DNA of 64,000 nt from Gammaproteobacteria bacterium (GTDB taxonomy: Bacteria > Pseudomonadota > Gammaproteobacteria > HK1), in NCBI GenBank assembly GCA_012103455.1, contig WLWT01000003.1, positions 806,001 through 870,000 of the forward strand, in the 5' to 3' direction. Under the pieces are notes generated by a model, which had not been told where the DNA came from, did not search any database, and saw only the letters and a list, made by a program, of their open reading frames with translations. Shown one piece after another: positions 8,479 through 16,963 of this stretch (positions are counted from its first letter, which is position 1; the number at the start of each line of letters is the position of its first letter). The position numbers and the translations under genes are program-made.

Positions 8479-9797
8479 AATACGCACGCCGCCGCCGCCG
8501 GGTGGTGGAGAGCTTGGATGACACCTGCATCGTCATCGTTCCTACTGCCCCGGTGATGCTGCGCAACCGGGATGTAGAGTACCCCTTTAGGCCCGATAGT
8601 GATTTCTACTACCTGACCGGTTTTGCCGAGTCCGAGGCGGTTGCGGTGATGATACCTGGCAGGGAGCAGGGCGAGTATCTGTTGTTTTGCCGTGAGCGGG
8701 ATTCGCGTAGGGACCTGTGGACGGGCCGGTGTGTAGGGCTTGAGGACGCTGTATCCAAGTTCGGTGCCGACGACGCTTTTCCGGTGAGCGATCTAGACGA
8801 CATCCTGCCGGGCTTGATGGAGGGGCGCTCCAAGGTTTATTACCCGATAGGCAAATATGCCGATTTCGACTATCGAGTGCTGAACTGGGCCAATCGGTTG
8901 CGGCGCCAGCGAAGGGGCCGCTACTCCCAGGGCAGTGCCGAAATCGTGGCGCTCGATCATATCTTGCACGATATGCGTCTTTATAAGAGTGCGGCTGAGC
9001 TTCGCACTATTCGGCATGCAGTGGACGCTAGTGTGGCCGGTCACAAACGCGCCATGGCCGCCAGCCGGCCAGGTCTGCACGAGTACCAGCTAGAGGCCGA
9101 GGTGCTACACGAATTCGCCCGCCACGGCTGTAGGTGGGCGGCTTATCCCAGCATCGTCGCAGGCGGTGTTAACGGCTGTGTCATGCACTACACCGACAAT
9201 GGTGCACTGTTGAATGACGGTGATTTGGTGTTGCTGGACGCCGGTGCCGAATACCAGTTCTACGCCGGCGACGTCACTCGTACGTTTCCGGTCAATGGCC
9301 GTTTTTCCCCGGTCCAGCGGGCCATATACGAGTTGGTTTTGAGCGCTCAGCAGGCCGCCATAGACGTTATCCGCCCAGGTAACGACTGCAATGCACCGCA
9401 CCGTGCTGCGGTGGCGGTGATCGCCGCCGGCTTAGCCGATCTCGGTGTGATCCCCGGGCCCGCGCGCACGGCCGGGGAGCGCAGCGATTACCAGCATTTC
9501 TATATGCCTTCTACCGGTCACTGGCTGGGCTTGGATGTACATGACGTGGGCGATTACAAAGTGGAAGGCGCGTGGCGCGCGTTCGAGCCCGGTATGGTGA
9601 CGACGGTGGAGCCGGGCGTCTATATACCGCCTGATGCCACGCAGGTGGCGCCGCGCTGGCGTGGTATCGCCGTTCGTATAGAAGACGATGTGGCGGTCAC
9701 ACGCCACGGCCGGGAAGTGCTGAGCGCTGCGTTGCCCAAGGCGGTGAACGCGGTGGAAGCGCTGAGCGGGGCTTCAGATCACGATGAAGCGGGTTAG
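8463..9797 (+). CDS. pepP: Xaa-Pro aminopeptidase (M24B)
   Basis: A dimetal peptidase that removes the N-terminal residue before proline. The 444-residue protein has the N-terminal creatinase-like domain (DSDFYYLTGFAESEAVAVM) and the C-terminal pita-bread domain with metal ligands visible in LLDAGAEYQFYAGDVTRTFPV (two Asp), STGHWLGLDVHDVG (His), TTVEPGVYI (Glu) and GIAVRIEDDV (Glu). Length fits E. coli PepP (441). It lies upstream of two ubiquinone hydroxylase genes, as in E. coli pepP-ubiH-ubiI. Confidence 0.95.
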   Translation: MIDRREYARRRRRVVESLDDTCIVIVPTAPVMLRNRDVEYPFRPDSDFYYLTGFAESEAVAVMIPGREQGEYLLFCRERDSRRDLWTGRCVGLEDAVSKFGADDAFPVSDLDDILPGLMEGRSKVYYPIGKYADFDYRVLNWANRLRRQRRGRYSQGSAEIVALDHILHDMRLYKSAAELRTIRHAVDASVAGHKRAMAASRPGLHEYQLEAEVLHEFARHGCRWAAYPSIVAGGVNGCVMHYTDNGALLNDGDLVLLDAGAEYQFYAGDVTRTFPVNGRFSPVQRAIYELVLSAQQAAIDVIRPGNDCNAPHRAAVAVIAAGLADLGVIPGPARTAGERSDYQHFYMPSTGHWLGLDVHDVGDYKVEGAWRAFEPGMVTTVEPGVYIPPDATQVAPRWRGIAVRIEDDVAVTRHGREVLSAALPKAVNAVEALSGASDHDEAG

Positions 9798-9814
9798 GCG
9801 GTAATGGTTTGGTG

Positions 9815-11083
9815 ATGGCAAGGATGAGTGAAACAGTAGTGGATGTTGTCATTGTTGGCGGCGGTATTACCGGCTCGGCACTGGCACTAGGGCTGGCCAG
9901 GCGAGGAGTGGCCGTCGTGTTGGCTGGCGGTGCGGCCGGCAGACAAACCGCGGATGTGCCAGTTCAAGGTAGACAAATCCCGGAGATGCAAGTCCCGGGT
10001 GGGCATGTCTCTGGTGCTGCGCAGCGGCGCCCCATCGCGCTTGCTAAGGGCTCGCAGCGCATATTGCAGCGGCTCGGCGTGTGGCAGCGCATGGCGCCGG
10101 GGGCGCAGCCTATTTCGACGATCGTAGTGTCTGAAAAAGGCTGCTTTGCCAAAGTGCGCCTCAGTGCCGAGGAGATGGGCACAGATGCGTTCGGCTACGT
10201 GAGTGACGCGCTTTCTATTCAGGCGGCCTGTGATGCGGCGCTAGATGCGCTGGCGATGGCCGGGGCACGGGTGATCAGGATTGCAGGCGGCGGGTTGGGA
10301 GCGATGCAGCGTGGGCCTGATGGCGTGACCATCCCCCTTGATGGCCGCGGCCAACTCATTCGCGCGGCATTGGCTGTAGGCGCGGATGGGTCCGGTTCAA
10401 GACTGCGCCAGGATGCGGGTATAGCCACCCGGGTGCGCCGCTTCGACCAAGCCGCGTTGACCTGTACCGTGTGGGCGCAAAAGCCTATTCCAAGACGGGC
10501 GTTCGAACGCTTTACCCGGCACGGGCCACTGGCACTGCTGCCCATGGGGGATAGCCGGTATGGCCTGGTATGGTGTGTGCGAAGCGAGCGGGCCGAACGT
10601 TTGCAAAGCGCTGATGAGGGTCTATTCGCCGACCAACTCTGCGGTGCATTTGGCCGGGCCATGGGCCGTGTTACCCCCTGTTCGGAGGTGGCCAGATTCG
10701 ACCTTGAGAGCGTGCGTGCCGAGCGCGTGGTGGGTGAAAAGCTGGTATTGATCGGCAATGCGGCCCATCAACTCCACCCGGTGGCCGGACAAGGCCTCAA
10801 TCTCGGATTGCGCGATGTGGATGAGTTGTGCGCGCTCATCGGTAAAGCGCGGCAGCAAGAGGGCGTGGACTGCGGCAGCGCCCCCTTGCTGCAAGCTTAC
10901 CGCCACCGGCGCGCAGCCGACCATTGGCGGATGCAGTGGGCTACGGATATGCTGGGTGGGATATTTTGTTCCGCAGGGGGGGCGCTAGCCGGCGCCCGTC
11001 AAGGGGGCTTACTGGCGCTGCAATTGTTGCCCCTGGCCAAGCGGCAACTTGCCCGCACGGCCATGGGTCTGTTGCACCGGTGA
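9815..11083 (+). CDS. ubiH: UbiH-type FAD-dependent ubiquinone hydroxylase
   Basis: Flavoprotein monooxygenase of the UbiH/UbiF/VisC family, which hydroxylates the ring of polyprenylphenol intermediates in aerobic ubiquinone synthesis. It has the FAD dinucleotide motif VVIVGGGITGSALALGLARRG at the N-terminus, a DG motif (VGADGSGSRLRQ) in the middle and the C-terminal LIGNAAHQLHPVAGQGLNLGLRDV signature. Between the first two FAD elements there is an unusual ~20-residue insertion with a degenerate repeat (PVQGRQIPEMQVPGGHVSG). Its stop overlaps the GTG start of the next hydroxylase. Assignment as UbiH rather than UbiF rests on gene order. ATG 9815 chosen; 9824 is possible. Confidence 0.88.
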   Translation: MARMSETVVDVVIVGGGITGSALALGLARRGVAVVLAGGAAGRQTADVPVQGRQIPEMQVPGGHVSGAAQRRPIALAKGSQRILQRLGVWQRMAPGAQPISTIVVSEKGCFAKVRLSAEEMGTDAFGYVSDALSIQAACDAALDALAMAGARVIRIAGGGLGAMQRGPDGVTIPLDGRGQLIRAALAVGADGSGSRLRQDAGIATRVRRFDQAALTCTVWAQKPIPRRAFERFTRHGPLALLPMGDSRYGLVWCVRSERAERLQSADEGLFADQLCGAFGRAMGRVTPCSEVARFDLESVRAERVVGEKLVLIGNAAHQLHPVAGQGLNLGLRDVDELCALIGKARQQEGVDCGSAPLLQAYRHRRAADHWRMQWATDMLGGIFCSAGGALAGARQGGLLALQLLPLAKRQLARTAMGLLHR

Positions 11084-12306
11084 GCTTATCTCGTGTTTAT
11101 GACGCTGTGATCGTCGGGGGCGGCCCTGGCGGCATGGCGGCGGCGTTGGCTTTGGCCGCCAGAGGCCTCTCGGTTTGCTTGGCTGATGCGCTCGGAGAGC
11201 TTGCCCCGTTGCCGGCCAGCGGTTTCGATCTGCGTGTGGTTGCGCTTAACCGCTCATCGCAACAGTTTCTCACCCATCTCGGAGTGTGGCCGCATTTGGA
11301 TAAGACCCGCATAGCGGCCTTCGAAGCGATGCGTGTGTGGGACGCGCAGGGCTTTGGGGAGATCGTCTTTGACGCGGGGACTCTGGCCACTTCATGTCTA
11401 GGCCACATCGTCGAGACGGCCAATCTCATGCACGCGCTGGAGCAGGTGCGAGCGGCGCATGACAACTTAACGGTAATGCGCGGCGTGCGAGTGACTTCGA
11501 TCCACTGCCAAAGCGATGGCGTGTTGGCGAGGTTATCCGATGGTGGACGGATTTCAGGCCAGGTGCTGATCGGGGCGGACGGCGGCCGTTCGGTGGTGCG
11601 CGAATACTGCCGCATAGAGGCCTGGACCCGCAGCTATGAACAGGTGGCGGTGGTCGCCAATTTGCGCATGAGCGATGGTCATGCCAACACCGCCTGGCAG
11701 CGTTTTATGCCATCGGGTCCGCTCGCCGTATTGCCATTGCCTGGCGATTACGCGTCCATTGTTTGGACCACTACACCGCAATCCGCCGGTGAACTATTGG
11801 CGCTAGGCAGCGATGAGTTTGCCCAAGCCGTCGGCGAGGCTTTCGCTTGGCGGCGTGGTGAGGTCGTGTGGAGCGGCTCAAGGGGCAGTTTTCCGCTGTT
11901 CAGAGTGCGTGCACGGCACTACGTGGCTACCAGAGTAGCGCTCATGGGGGACGCCGCGCATACCGTTCACCCATTGGCGGGTCAGGGCTTGAACCTAGCT
12001 CTGATGGACGCGGCGGCGCTCGCTGATGTTCTGGGTGAAGTGTTTGCAAGCGGTGGCGATATAGGCACTAGAACGGCCCTGCGGCGTTATGAACGCTGGC
12101 GCAAGACCCACAACCTCGCCACGCAATACACCATGGATGGCCTGCGTTGGTTGTTCGGAAATTCCTCTACGCCATTGCGGATATTACGCAACCTCGGGCT
12201 GTCGGCGGCGAGCCGCGCCGGGCCGTTCAAAACAGCTTTAGCGCGGCTCGCTTGCGGCTTGTCAGGTGATCTGCCGCCCGCCGCCCGCCCGCCGTTGGAC
12301 AGTTGA
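11080..12306 (+). CDS. ubiI: UbiI/VisC-type FAD-dependent hydroxylase
   Basis: Second ubiquinone-pathway flavin hydroxylase. From a GTG at 11080 (4-base overlap with the ubiH stop) the protein has 408 residues and begins right before the FAD motif YDAVIVGGGPGGMAAALALAARG. The middle DG motif (IGADGGRSVVREYC) and the C-terminal ALMGDAAHTVHPLAGQGLNLALMDA signature are intact. An in-frame ATG 156 bases upstream lies inside ubiH and adds a non-homologous tail. Order pepP-ubiH-this gene supports UbiI (C5 hydroxylase), but the subfamily cannot be proved from motifs. Confidence 0.88.
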   Translation: MSLSRVYDAVIVGGGPGGMAAALALAARGLSVCLADALGELAPLPASGFDLRVVALNRSSQQFLTHLGVWPHLDKTRIAAFEAMRVWDAQGFGEIVFDAGTLATSCLGHIVETANLMHALEQVRAAHDNLTVMRGVRVTSIHCQSDGVLARLSDGGRISGQVLIGADGGRSVVREYCRIEAWTRSYEQVAVVANLRMSDGHANTAWQRFMPSGPLAVLPLPGDYASIVWTTTPQSAGELLALGSDEFAQAVGEAFAWRRGEVVWSGSRGSFPLFRVRARHYVATRVALMGDAAHTVHPLAGQGLNLALMDAAALADVLGEVFASGGDIGTRTALRRYERWRKTHNLATQYTMDGLRWLFGNSSTPLRILRNLGLSAASRAGPFKTALARLACGLSGDLPPAARPPLDS

Positions 12307-12330
12307 CCGCCCATGGTCTATGGCCTCCTA

Positions 12331-12381
12331 TGATCTATGGACTGAAGTGATCTATGGACTGAAGTGATCTATGGGCTGAGG
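12331..12381. repeat. Three-unit 17-bp tandem repeat
   Basis: Three adjoining 17-base units of TGATCTATGGACTGAAG at 12331-12347, 12348-12364 and 12365-12381 (third with two changes), with partial units upstream from about 12312. It fills the 94-base gap between the convergent ubiI and SARP-like genes. No hairpin terminator is evident there. Confidence 0.8.
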
Positions 12382-12400
12382 GCCATCGCTGAAGTCCAAT

Positions 12401-13084
12401 TTAGGCGCGGGCGGTCATGAACTCCGGTACCGGATCGACTGCTACCAGCCGGGCAAGCCAGTCAGTGGCCGCCGCGTAGGTACGCGCTAACCAATGTTCG
12501 GCTCTGGTCATAACATGCGCCAGGCGGCGGCGGATGCGTTGCCGCGCGTTGCGCGCGGCCTCGGATTGCTCGTGTTCCAACAGTGGTCCGCGATAGACGG
12601 CGACCGCCAGCGCAAGTAATCGTTCCAACTCTTGGTGGTCGGCTTGCGGATCACCCAGTTCCAAGATGGTGGTGGCCGTATCCAACGCCGCTTCCAGTAT
12701 CCACCGATCAATATCGCACTGGCGTGAGTCCAGGGTCAACCGGCCATCGGTCAAAGTGACTAGCTTGGTCATGCCGGGTTTGCGGCGCATGCGGTACAAC
12801 GTGTTGTTAAGGGCGCCTAGAGCGTAGCCGGTTTCACCGTGCGGCCAGAGCGCGCCGGCCACAGTGGCCGCTGGCACGGCATGGCCGCCGCGGGCGAACA
12901 GTTCGACTAGCAGAGCCCGGGCGCGGCCGGTGGGCTCCAAGTGTTCCTCGCCAATGTGGATGGTTAAAGGGCCGAAGGTGCGTACAAAGATCGGCCGCTC
13001 CGGTTCGTATGCGGGTAGAAATGCTGCGGCGGATTCCAGGATACGGGCTACGGGATCGAGCTGCGTGTACTGAAGCGATGTCAT
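12401..13084 (-). CDS. SARP-like regulator (winged helix plus BTAD-like domain)
   Basis: A 227-residue protein with an OmpR/SARP-type winged helix at about residues 30-115 (FVRTFGPLTIHIGEEHLEP, then ALLVELFARGG...VAGALWPHG...LNNTLYRMRRK) followed by an all-alpha region resembling the bacterial transcriptional activation domain. Similar short proteins occur beside LuxR/adenylate-cyclase-type regulators in proteobacteria. It has no sensory domain, so its activity may be set by its amount. The gene starts 20 bases from the first of two TTGAAC-N3-GTTCAA palindromes and is probably controlled by the TetR-type protein next to it. Target genes are unknown. Confidence 0.7.
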   Translation of the reverse strand: MTSLQYTQLDPVARILESAAAFLPAYEPERPIFVRTFGPLTIHIGEEHLEPTGRARALLVELFARGGHAVPAATVAGALWPHGETGYALGALNNTLYRMRRKPGMTKLVTLTDGRLTLDSRQCDIDRWILEAALDTATTILELGDPQADHQELERLLALAVAVYRGPLLEHEQSEAARNARQRIRRRLAHVMTRAEHWLARTYAAATDWLARLVAVDPVPEFMTARA

Positions 13085-13104
13085 CTAGCTGTCCTCGAAG
13101 AAAT

Positions 13105-13123
13105 AATTGAACATCGTTCAATT
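13105..13123. promoter_or_regulatory. Palindromic operator, site 1
   Basis: AATTGAACATCGTTCAATT is a perfect 8-3-8 palindrome that ends 21 bases upstream of the SARP-like start codon. This is typical of a TetR-family operator. A second copy of its 6-3-6 core lies 32 bases away centre to centre, about three helical turns, so two dimers would bind on the same face. Confidence 0.75.
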
Positions 13124-13138
13124 AAGATAACAAAGATT

Positions 13139-13153
13139 TTGAACGATGTTCAA
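13139..13153. promoter_or_regulatory. Palindromic operator, site 2
   Basis: TTGAACGATGTTCAA repeats the TTGAAC-N3-GTTCAA core of the first site, with the central triplet inverted (GAT for ATC). It lies between the SARP-like gene and the TetR gene, in the promoter region of the former. Confidence 0.75.
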
Positions 13154-13268
13154 TAGCTAGAGAGGTGAATGGCTTCACTTTTTAGGGTGATCAATGAAGA
13201 CGAGGGCGCTGTCTACTGTTCTTGGAGGCCAAAGCCTTGGAGACCAAAGCTTTGAAGACAAATGTGTT

Positions 13269-13931
13269 TCAGGAGTGGGTTGTTGTAAGCCCTGTTTCTA
13301 GTTGGTCGATCAGGGTTTCTATGACATCGGCTGTGGTGTAATCAGCGTTGAGCAAGTTGAGTTGCTGGTTGATGCTGAGCACACACACGCCGTGTACGGC
13401 GCTCCACACGGCGGTGGTTTCATTCCAGGTAAGCGCTTCTTCATCCACTTGCCGAAGATCGGCCAGTGCCCCACGCACCAATGAAAACAATCCATGTATT
13501 TTGGCTTGATACCACGGCGGCATGGATTGGCGGCCCGTGAGTTTGTGCTCGAAGACCGCCAGCCAGCGGTTGCGGTGGGTTTGGGCGAATTCCAGGTAAG
13601 CGCGGGCGAGTGCGCGCAGGCGATCGCAAGGTGGTAGCGGATCATGGGTCCGGGCGATGCAAAAAGCGTGCATGTCATCCAAGGTGGCAGCGTTCAAGTG
13701 AACGATGATGTCGCTCAGATTGGTGAATAGAACATACAGGTTCCCAGGGGAGTAACCGAGTTGCGCGCCGATCTTGCGGGCCGTTAGCCCGGTGAGCCCT
13801 TCTTCGCTGACAATGCTGGCGGCGGCCTTGATGACTAGACTGCGCAGTGTCTCGCGGTTGTGTTCGTTACGCCTGCCGGCCACGGAATGTTCCTCGCCTG
13901 TTGCTCTGGAAGTATTATTTTCGTTGCGCAA
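13269..13931 (-). CDS. TetR/AcrR family regulator with WHG-type C-terminal domain
   Basis: A 220-residue TetR-family regulator. The N-terminal helix-turn-helix spans about residues 27-75 (SLVIKAAASIVSEEGLTGLTARKIGAQLGYSPGNLYVLF). The C-terminal ligand domain fits the WHG (TetR_C_33-like) type, with WYQAKIHGLFSLV and WSAVHGVCVL segments. It is followed downstream by the SARP-like gene on the same strand, and the only strong palindromes nearby are the two operators between them, so repression of the SARP-like gene is the simplest reading. Upstream lies a divergent PlsC-like gene, which could also be a target. The first ~20 residues are not conserved and the true start may be later. Confidence 0.85.
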   Translation of the reverse strand: MRNENNTSRATGEEHSVAGRRNEHNRETLRSLVIKAAASIVSEEGLTGLTARKIGAQLGYSPGNLYVLFTNLSDIIVHLNAATLDDMHAFCIARTHDPLPPCDRLRALARAYLEFAQTHRNRWLAVFEHKLTGRQSMPPWYQAKIHGLFSLVRGALADLRQVDEEALTWNETTAVWSAVHGVCVLSINQQLNLLNADYTTADVIETLIDQLETGLTTTHS

Positions 13932-14006
13932 TAACTGCTCGCATACGCCACGCCGACGTTATCATGTCGGGCCATTCAAAGTAGCTATGACAGGTGCAGC
14001 CCGATC

Positions 14007-14831
14007 ATGTGTGGTCCAATCAGATATAGCCGTCTGCGCGCCGTGATGCGGCTATTGGCTCTTGCGACGATGTTTGCTTTATTGCCAGGGCCATTGCTGT
14101 TGGTGAATCGAATCTATCCGCGCTGGCGTTTTGCCTTGTTGCGGTGTTTTTTCAGGACGGTCGTGTACATCTGTGGGCTGCGCTTAAGGGTGTCGGGGCC
14201 CGCTCCAGACCCGGGTGCTTTGTTGGTCGCCAATCATGTTTCTTATCTGGATATCGTCGTGCTGGGCGCTACAGTCAACGCTAGCTTCGTCTCCAAGGCG
14301 GAAGTGGCCAAGTGGCCGGCTATCGGGTTCTTATCGTCCGCTGCCGGTACTGTTTTCATCGATCGCCGGGCGCGTTACGCCGGTGAACATGTGGCGGCAT
14401 TGAGCGCGCGTCTTAGCCGTGGTGAAAGTCTAGTGGTGTTTCCCGAGGGCGCGTCGTCGGATGGAAGCGGGGTATTACCATTTAAAAGCACACTGTTCGG
14501 GGTTGTATGCGCCGCGCACGACGCAGCCACCGTGGTGCAGCCGCTGACCCTGTGCTACGGCTCGCGCTGCCACGATCAGCCCATGACTCCGCAATACCGG
14601 GATACTTATGCCTGGTATGGGGGCGACGATGATGCCGATTTCGTCCCCCATGCATGGCGTATGCTGTGTGGACCGGGCTCCCAGGTGGAGGTCCGGTTTC
14701 ACCCACCCATGCTGGCTTGCGCTGAAACGGACCGGAAATTTCTGGCCGCTGAATGCCAGGCAGCGGTCGCGGCCGGTATTCGTGCGGCTAGCGACGAGCA
14801 CTTGCAGTTCCGGGTCGAAGCTCTCGGTTGA
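14007..14831 (+). CDS. 1-acyl-sn-glycerol-3-phosphate acyltransferase family protein
   Basis: PlsC-like acyltransferase, 274 residues (261 if the ATG at 14046 is used, which starts at the hydrophobic segment). Motif I is NHVSYLD (HX4D) near residue 77, motif II has FIDRRARYAG and motif III is FPEGASSDG near residue 150. The N-terminus carries one or two membrane helices. Enzymes of this type acylate lysophosphatidic acid or related lipids such as ornithine lipids at the inner membrane. The chain that it uses is not predictable. It precedes purC by 39 bases without functional link. Confidence 0.85.
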   Translation: MCGPIRYSRLRAVMRLLALATMFALLPGPLLLVNRIYPRWRFALLRCFFRTVVYICGLRLRVSGPAPDPGALLVANHVSYLDIVVLGATVNASFVSKAEVAKWPAIGFLSSAAGTVFIDRRARYAGEHVAALSARLSRGESLVVFPEGASSDGSGVLPFKSTLFGVVCAAHDAATVVQPLTLCYGSRCHDQPMTPQYRDTYAWYGGDDDADFVPHAWRMLCGPGSQVEVRFHPPMLACAETDRKFLAAECQAAVAAGIRAASDEHLQFRVEALG

Positions 14832-14870
14832 CTGCCCGCAAATTGCACGTAAAAGGCGGCTTGAACGGAA

Positions 14871-15752
14871 ATGGAAGGTTTGCACACCACCGTATTGTCT
14901 CACTTGACACTGCTTCGCCGGGGCAAGGTGCGCGATATCTACGCGGTCGATGATGCCCACCTGCTGATCGTGGCAACCGATCGCATCTCCGCTTTCGATG
15001 TTGTGTTGCCCCAGCCGATCCCAGGTAAGGGCGTGGTTCTTACCCGCTTAACGCGGTTTTGGCTAAACCAGTTTGCCAGCGAAGTTCTCACCCACGCTGC
15101 CGAGTTGCCGCTGGCGGAGGTTTTGCCGGATCCGGCCGAGCGTGAGTTGGTGGGCCAGCGGGCCATGGTGGTACGGCGCTTTCAACCGCTGCCGGTGGAG
15201 GCCATTGTGCGCGGCTATATTATTGGCTCGGGCTGGAAGGATTACCAGGCAACGGGGGCGGTAAGTGGCGTGGTGTTACCCCGGGGGCTGCGTTTGGCGG
15301 AGCGGCTTGCGCAGAGCATTTTTACGCCCTCTACCAAGGCCGAGATCGGCGCTGGCCACGATGAGAATGTGAGCTTTGCCGCCATGGCCGGTATGGTAGG
15401 TGCCGAGGTCGCCGAACAGATCTGCCGTATCAGCATCAAACTATACGAGCGTGCCCGGCGCCACGCCATCAGCCGGGGCATAATCATTGCCGACACCAAG
15501 TTCGAGTTCGGTTTGGATGAGAGCGGATGTGTGGTGCTGATCGATGAAGTGCTGACCCCTGACTCCTCCAGATTTTGGCCGGCGCACAGCTATAGCCCGG
15601 GCCGCAATCCGCCGAGCTTCGATAAGCAATATGTGCGCGACTATCTGGAGGCGCTCGATTGGGACAAGACGCCACCGGCGCCACGATTGCCCCCCGAGGT
15701 GATCGCAGGGACGGCGGCGCGTTATGCCGAGGCGCAGCGGTGCTTGACGTGA
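14871..15752 (+). CDS. purC: Phosphoribosylaminoimidazole-succinocarboxamide synthase
   Basis: Joins aspartate to CAIR with ATP in purine synthesis. The 293-residue protein is the longer SAICAR synthetase type. It shows the N-terminal glycine-poor loop LRRGKVRDIYAVDD, the ATDRISAFDVVLPQPIPGKG motif, VEAIVRGYIIGSGWKDYQ and the C-terminal IDEVLTPDSSRFWPA substrate motif. The next gene begins within its stop codon (GTGA), indicating an operon with the SrkA-like kinase. Confidence 0.95.
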   Translation: MEGLHTTVLSHLTLLRRGKVRDIYAVDDAHLLIVATDRISAFDVVLPQPIPGKGVVLTRLTRFWLNQFASEVLTHAAELPLAEVLPDPAERELVGQRAMVVRRFQPLPVEAIVRGYIIGSGWKDYQATGAVSGVVLPRGLRLAERLAQSIFTPSTKAEIGAGHDENVSFAAMAGMVGAEVAEQICRISIKLYERARRHAISRGIIIADTKFEFGLDESGCVVLIDEVLTPDSSRFWPAHSYSPGRNPPSFDKQYVRDYLEALDWDKTPPAPRLPPEVIAGTAARYAEAQRCLT

Positions 15753-16768
15753 CCCGCGCCGGGCATGCGAGCGCGGCGGCGCGGTTGGATCACGCTTACG
15801 GATTGCTCACGCCCGATGCGGTGGTGGTGGCGGTGGAGTCGGCTGGATTCGAGTGTGATGGGCGGCTGCTCGCACTCAACAGTTATGAGAACCGGGTCTA
15901 CCAAGTGGGGCTAGAGGGACAACATCCGATCATTGCCAAATTCTACCGCCCCGAGCGGTGGACGGATGAGGCTATCCTTGAAGAGCACCGGTTCGCTATC
16001 GAATTGAACGAATTGGATATTCCCGTGGTGGCGCCTCTCACCGGCCCCAGTGGCTCCACCTTATTGTCACACGGGCTTTTTAAGTTCGCGCTGTTCCCGC
16101 GGCGGGCGGGGCGCTGGCCGGAATTGGACACGGTCGTGCAACGGACTGTGTTAGGCCGTTTGCTCGGCCGGATCCACCGGGTGGGGGCGGCTAGGCCTTT
16201 CAAACAACGCCCGGCCATCAATGTCGCTGGTTACGCTTGGGCGCCTCTTGCGCACCTGCGCGCATGCACCTCGATACCACCCGATCAACATGACAATGTG
16301 CTGATGGCCGCCGAGGTTTTGTTGGGCGCCGTCGCGGAGCGGGCCGCGTTCGATGCGGTACGTATGCAACGGATCCACGGTGACTTTCACCTAGGTAATG
16401 TGCTGATGGCCGGTGATGGACCCAGTGTTGTCGATTTGGACGACTGTTGTACCGGACCAGCGGTGCAAGATCTTTGGATGTTATTGTCCGGCAATGCCCA
16501 CCAGCGTGCCGCTCAACTGAACGATGTGTTAGCCGGATATACCGAGTTCGCCGATTTCGACCAGCGTGAATTAGCCGTTATCGAGGGGCTGCGAGCGCTA
16601 CGCATGGTGCGCTATAACGGGTGGATTGCCGAGCGCTGGCATGATCCGGCGTTCGAGCGGGCATTTCCGTGGTTTACAACGCCGCGCTACTGGGAAGAGC
16701 AGATCATTTCGTTTCGTGAGCAACTCGAGGCGCTGAACGAGCCGCCACTACAGCTTATGTCTGTGTGA
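15749..16768 (+). CDS. srkA: Stress response kinase SrkA-like protein (YihE/RdoA family)
   Basis: A 339-residue aminoglycoside-phosphotransferase-fold kinase. Catalytic elements are visible: RIHGDFHLGNVLM (HxDxxxxN-type loop) near residue 208 and VVDLDDCCTGPAVQDLWML (metal-binding Asp) just after. The N-terminus NSYENRVYQVGLEG...PIIAKFYRPERWTDEAILEEH holds the nucleotide loop and Lys/Glu pair typical of YihE. E. coli SrkA is a Ser/Thr kinase that limits stress-induced death. The GTG at 15749 overlaps the purC stop by 4 bases; GTG 15740 is an alternative, and the ATG at 15659 lies far inside purC. Confidence 0.88.
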   Translation: MTRAGHASAAARLDHAYGLLTPDAVVVAVESAGFECDGRLLALNSYENRVYQVGLEGQHPIIAKFYRPERWTDEAILEEHRFAIELNELDIPVVAPLTGPSGSTLLSHGLFKFALFPRRAGRWPELDTVVQRTVLGRLLGRIHRVGAARPFKQRPAINVAGYAWAPLAHLRACTSIPPDQHDNVLMAAEVLLGAVAERAAFDAVRMQRIHGDFHLGNVLMAGDGPSVVDLDDCCTGPAVQDLWMLLSGNAHQRAAQLNDVLAGYTEFADFDQRELAVIEGLRALRMVRYNGWIAERWHDPAFERAFPWFTTPRYWEEQIISFREQLEALNEPPLQLMSV

Positions 16769-16963
16769 ATCACCTCGTTGTTTGTGCCCGGAGGCCATGG
16801 TAAAAAGAGCGCCGGGGTAAAATCCCTGAACGATTTGAAGAACGAGAGCGACTGAACGCCGTCCGCGATAGCGCGGCGAACCCGTTTAAGCTATGGTCGC
16901 CTAGCGTATAGACGCTAGCCGTTGGCCGTTTGGGGATCTTAGCCATTTGGGATCTTGAGTGTT

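Noticed and set aside
13269..14831. Operator sites for the PlsC-like gene
   Set aside because: I searched the 75-base TetR-PlsC gap for the TTGAAC-N3-GTTCAA core and found none.
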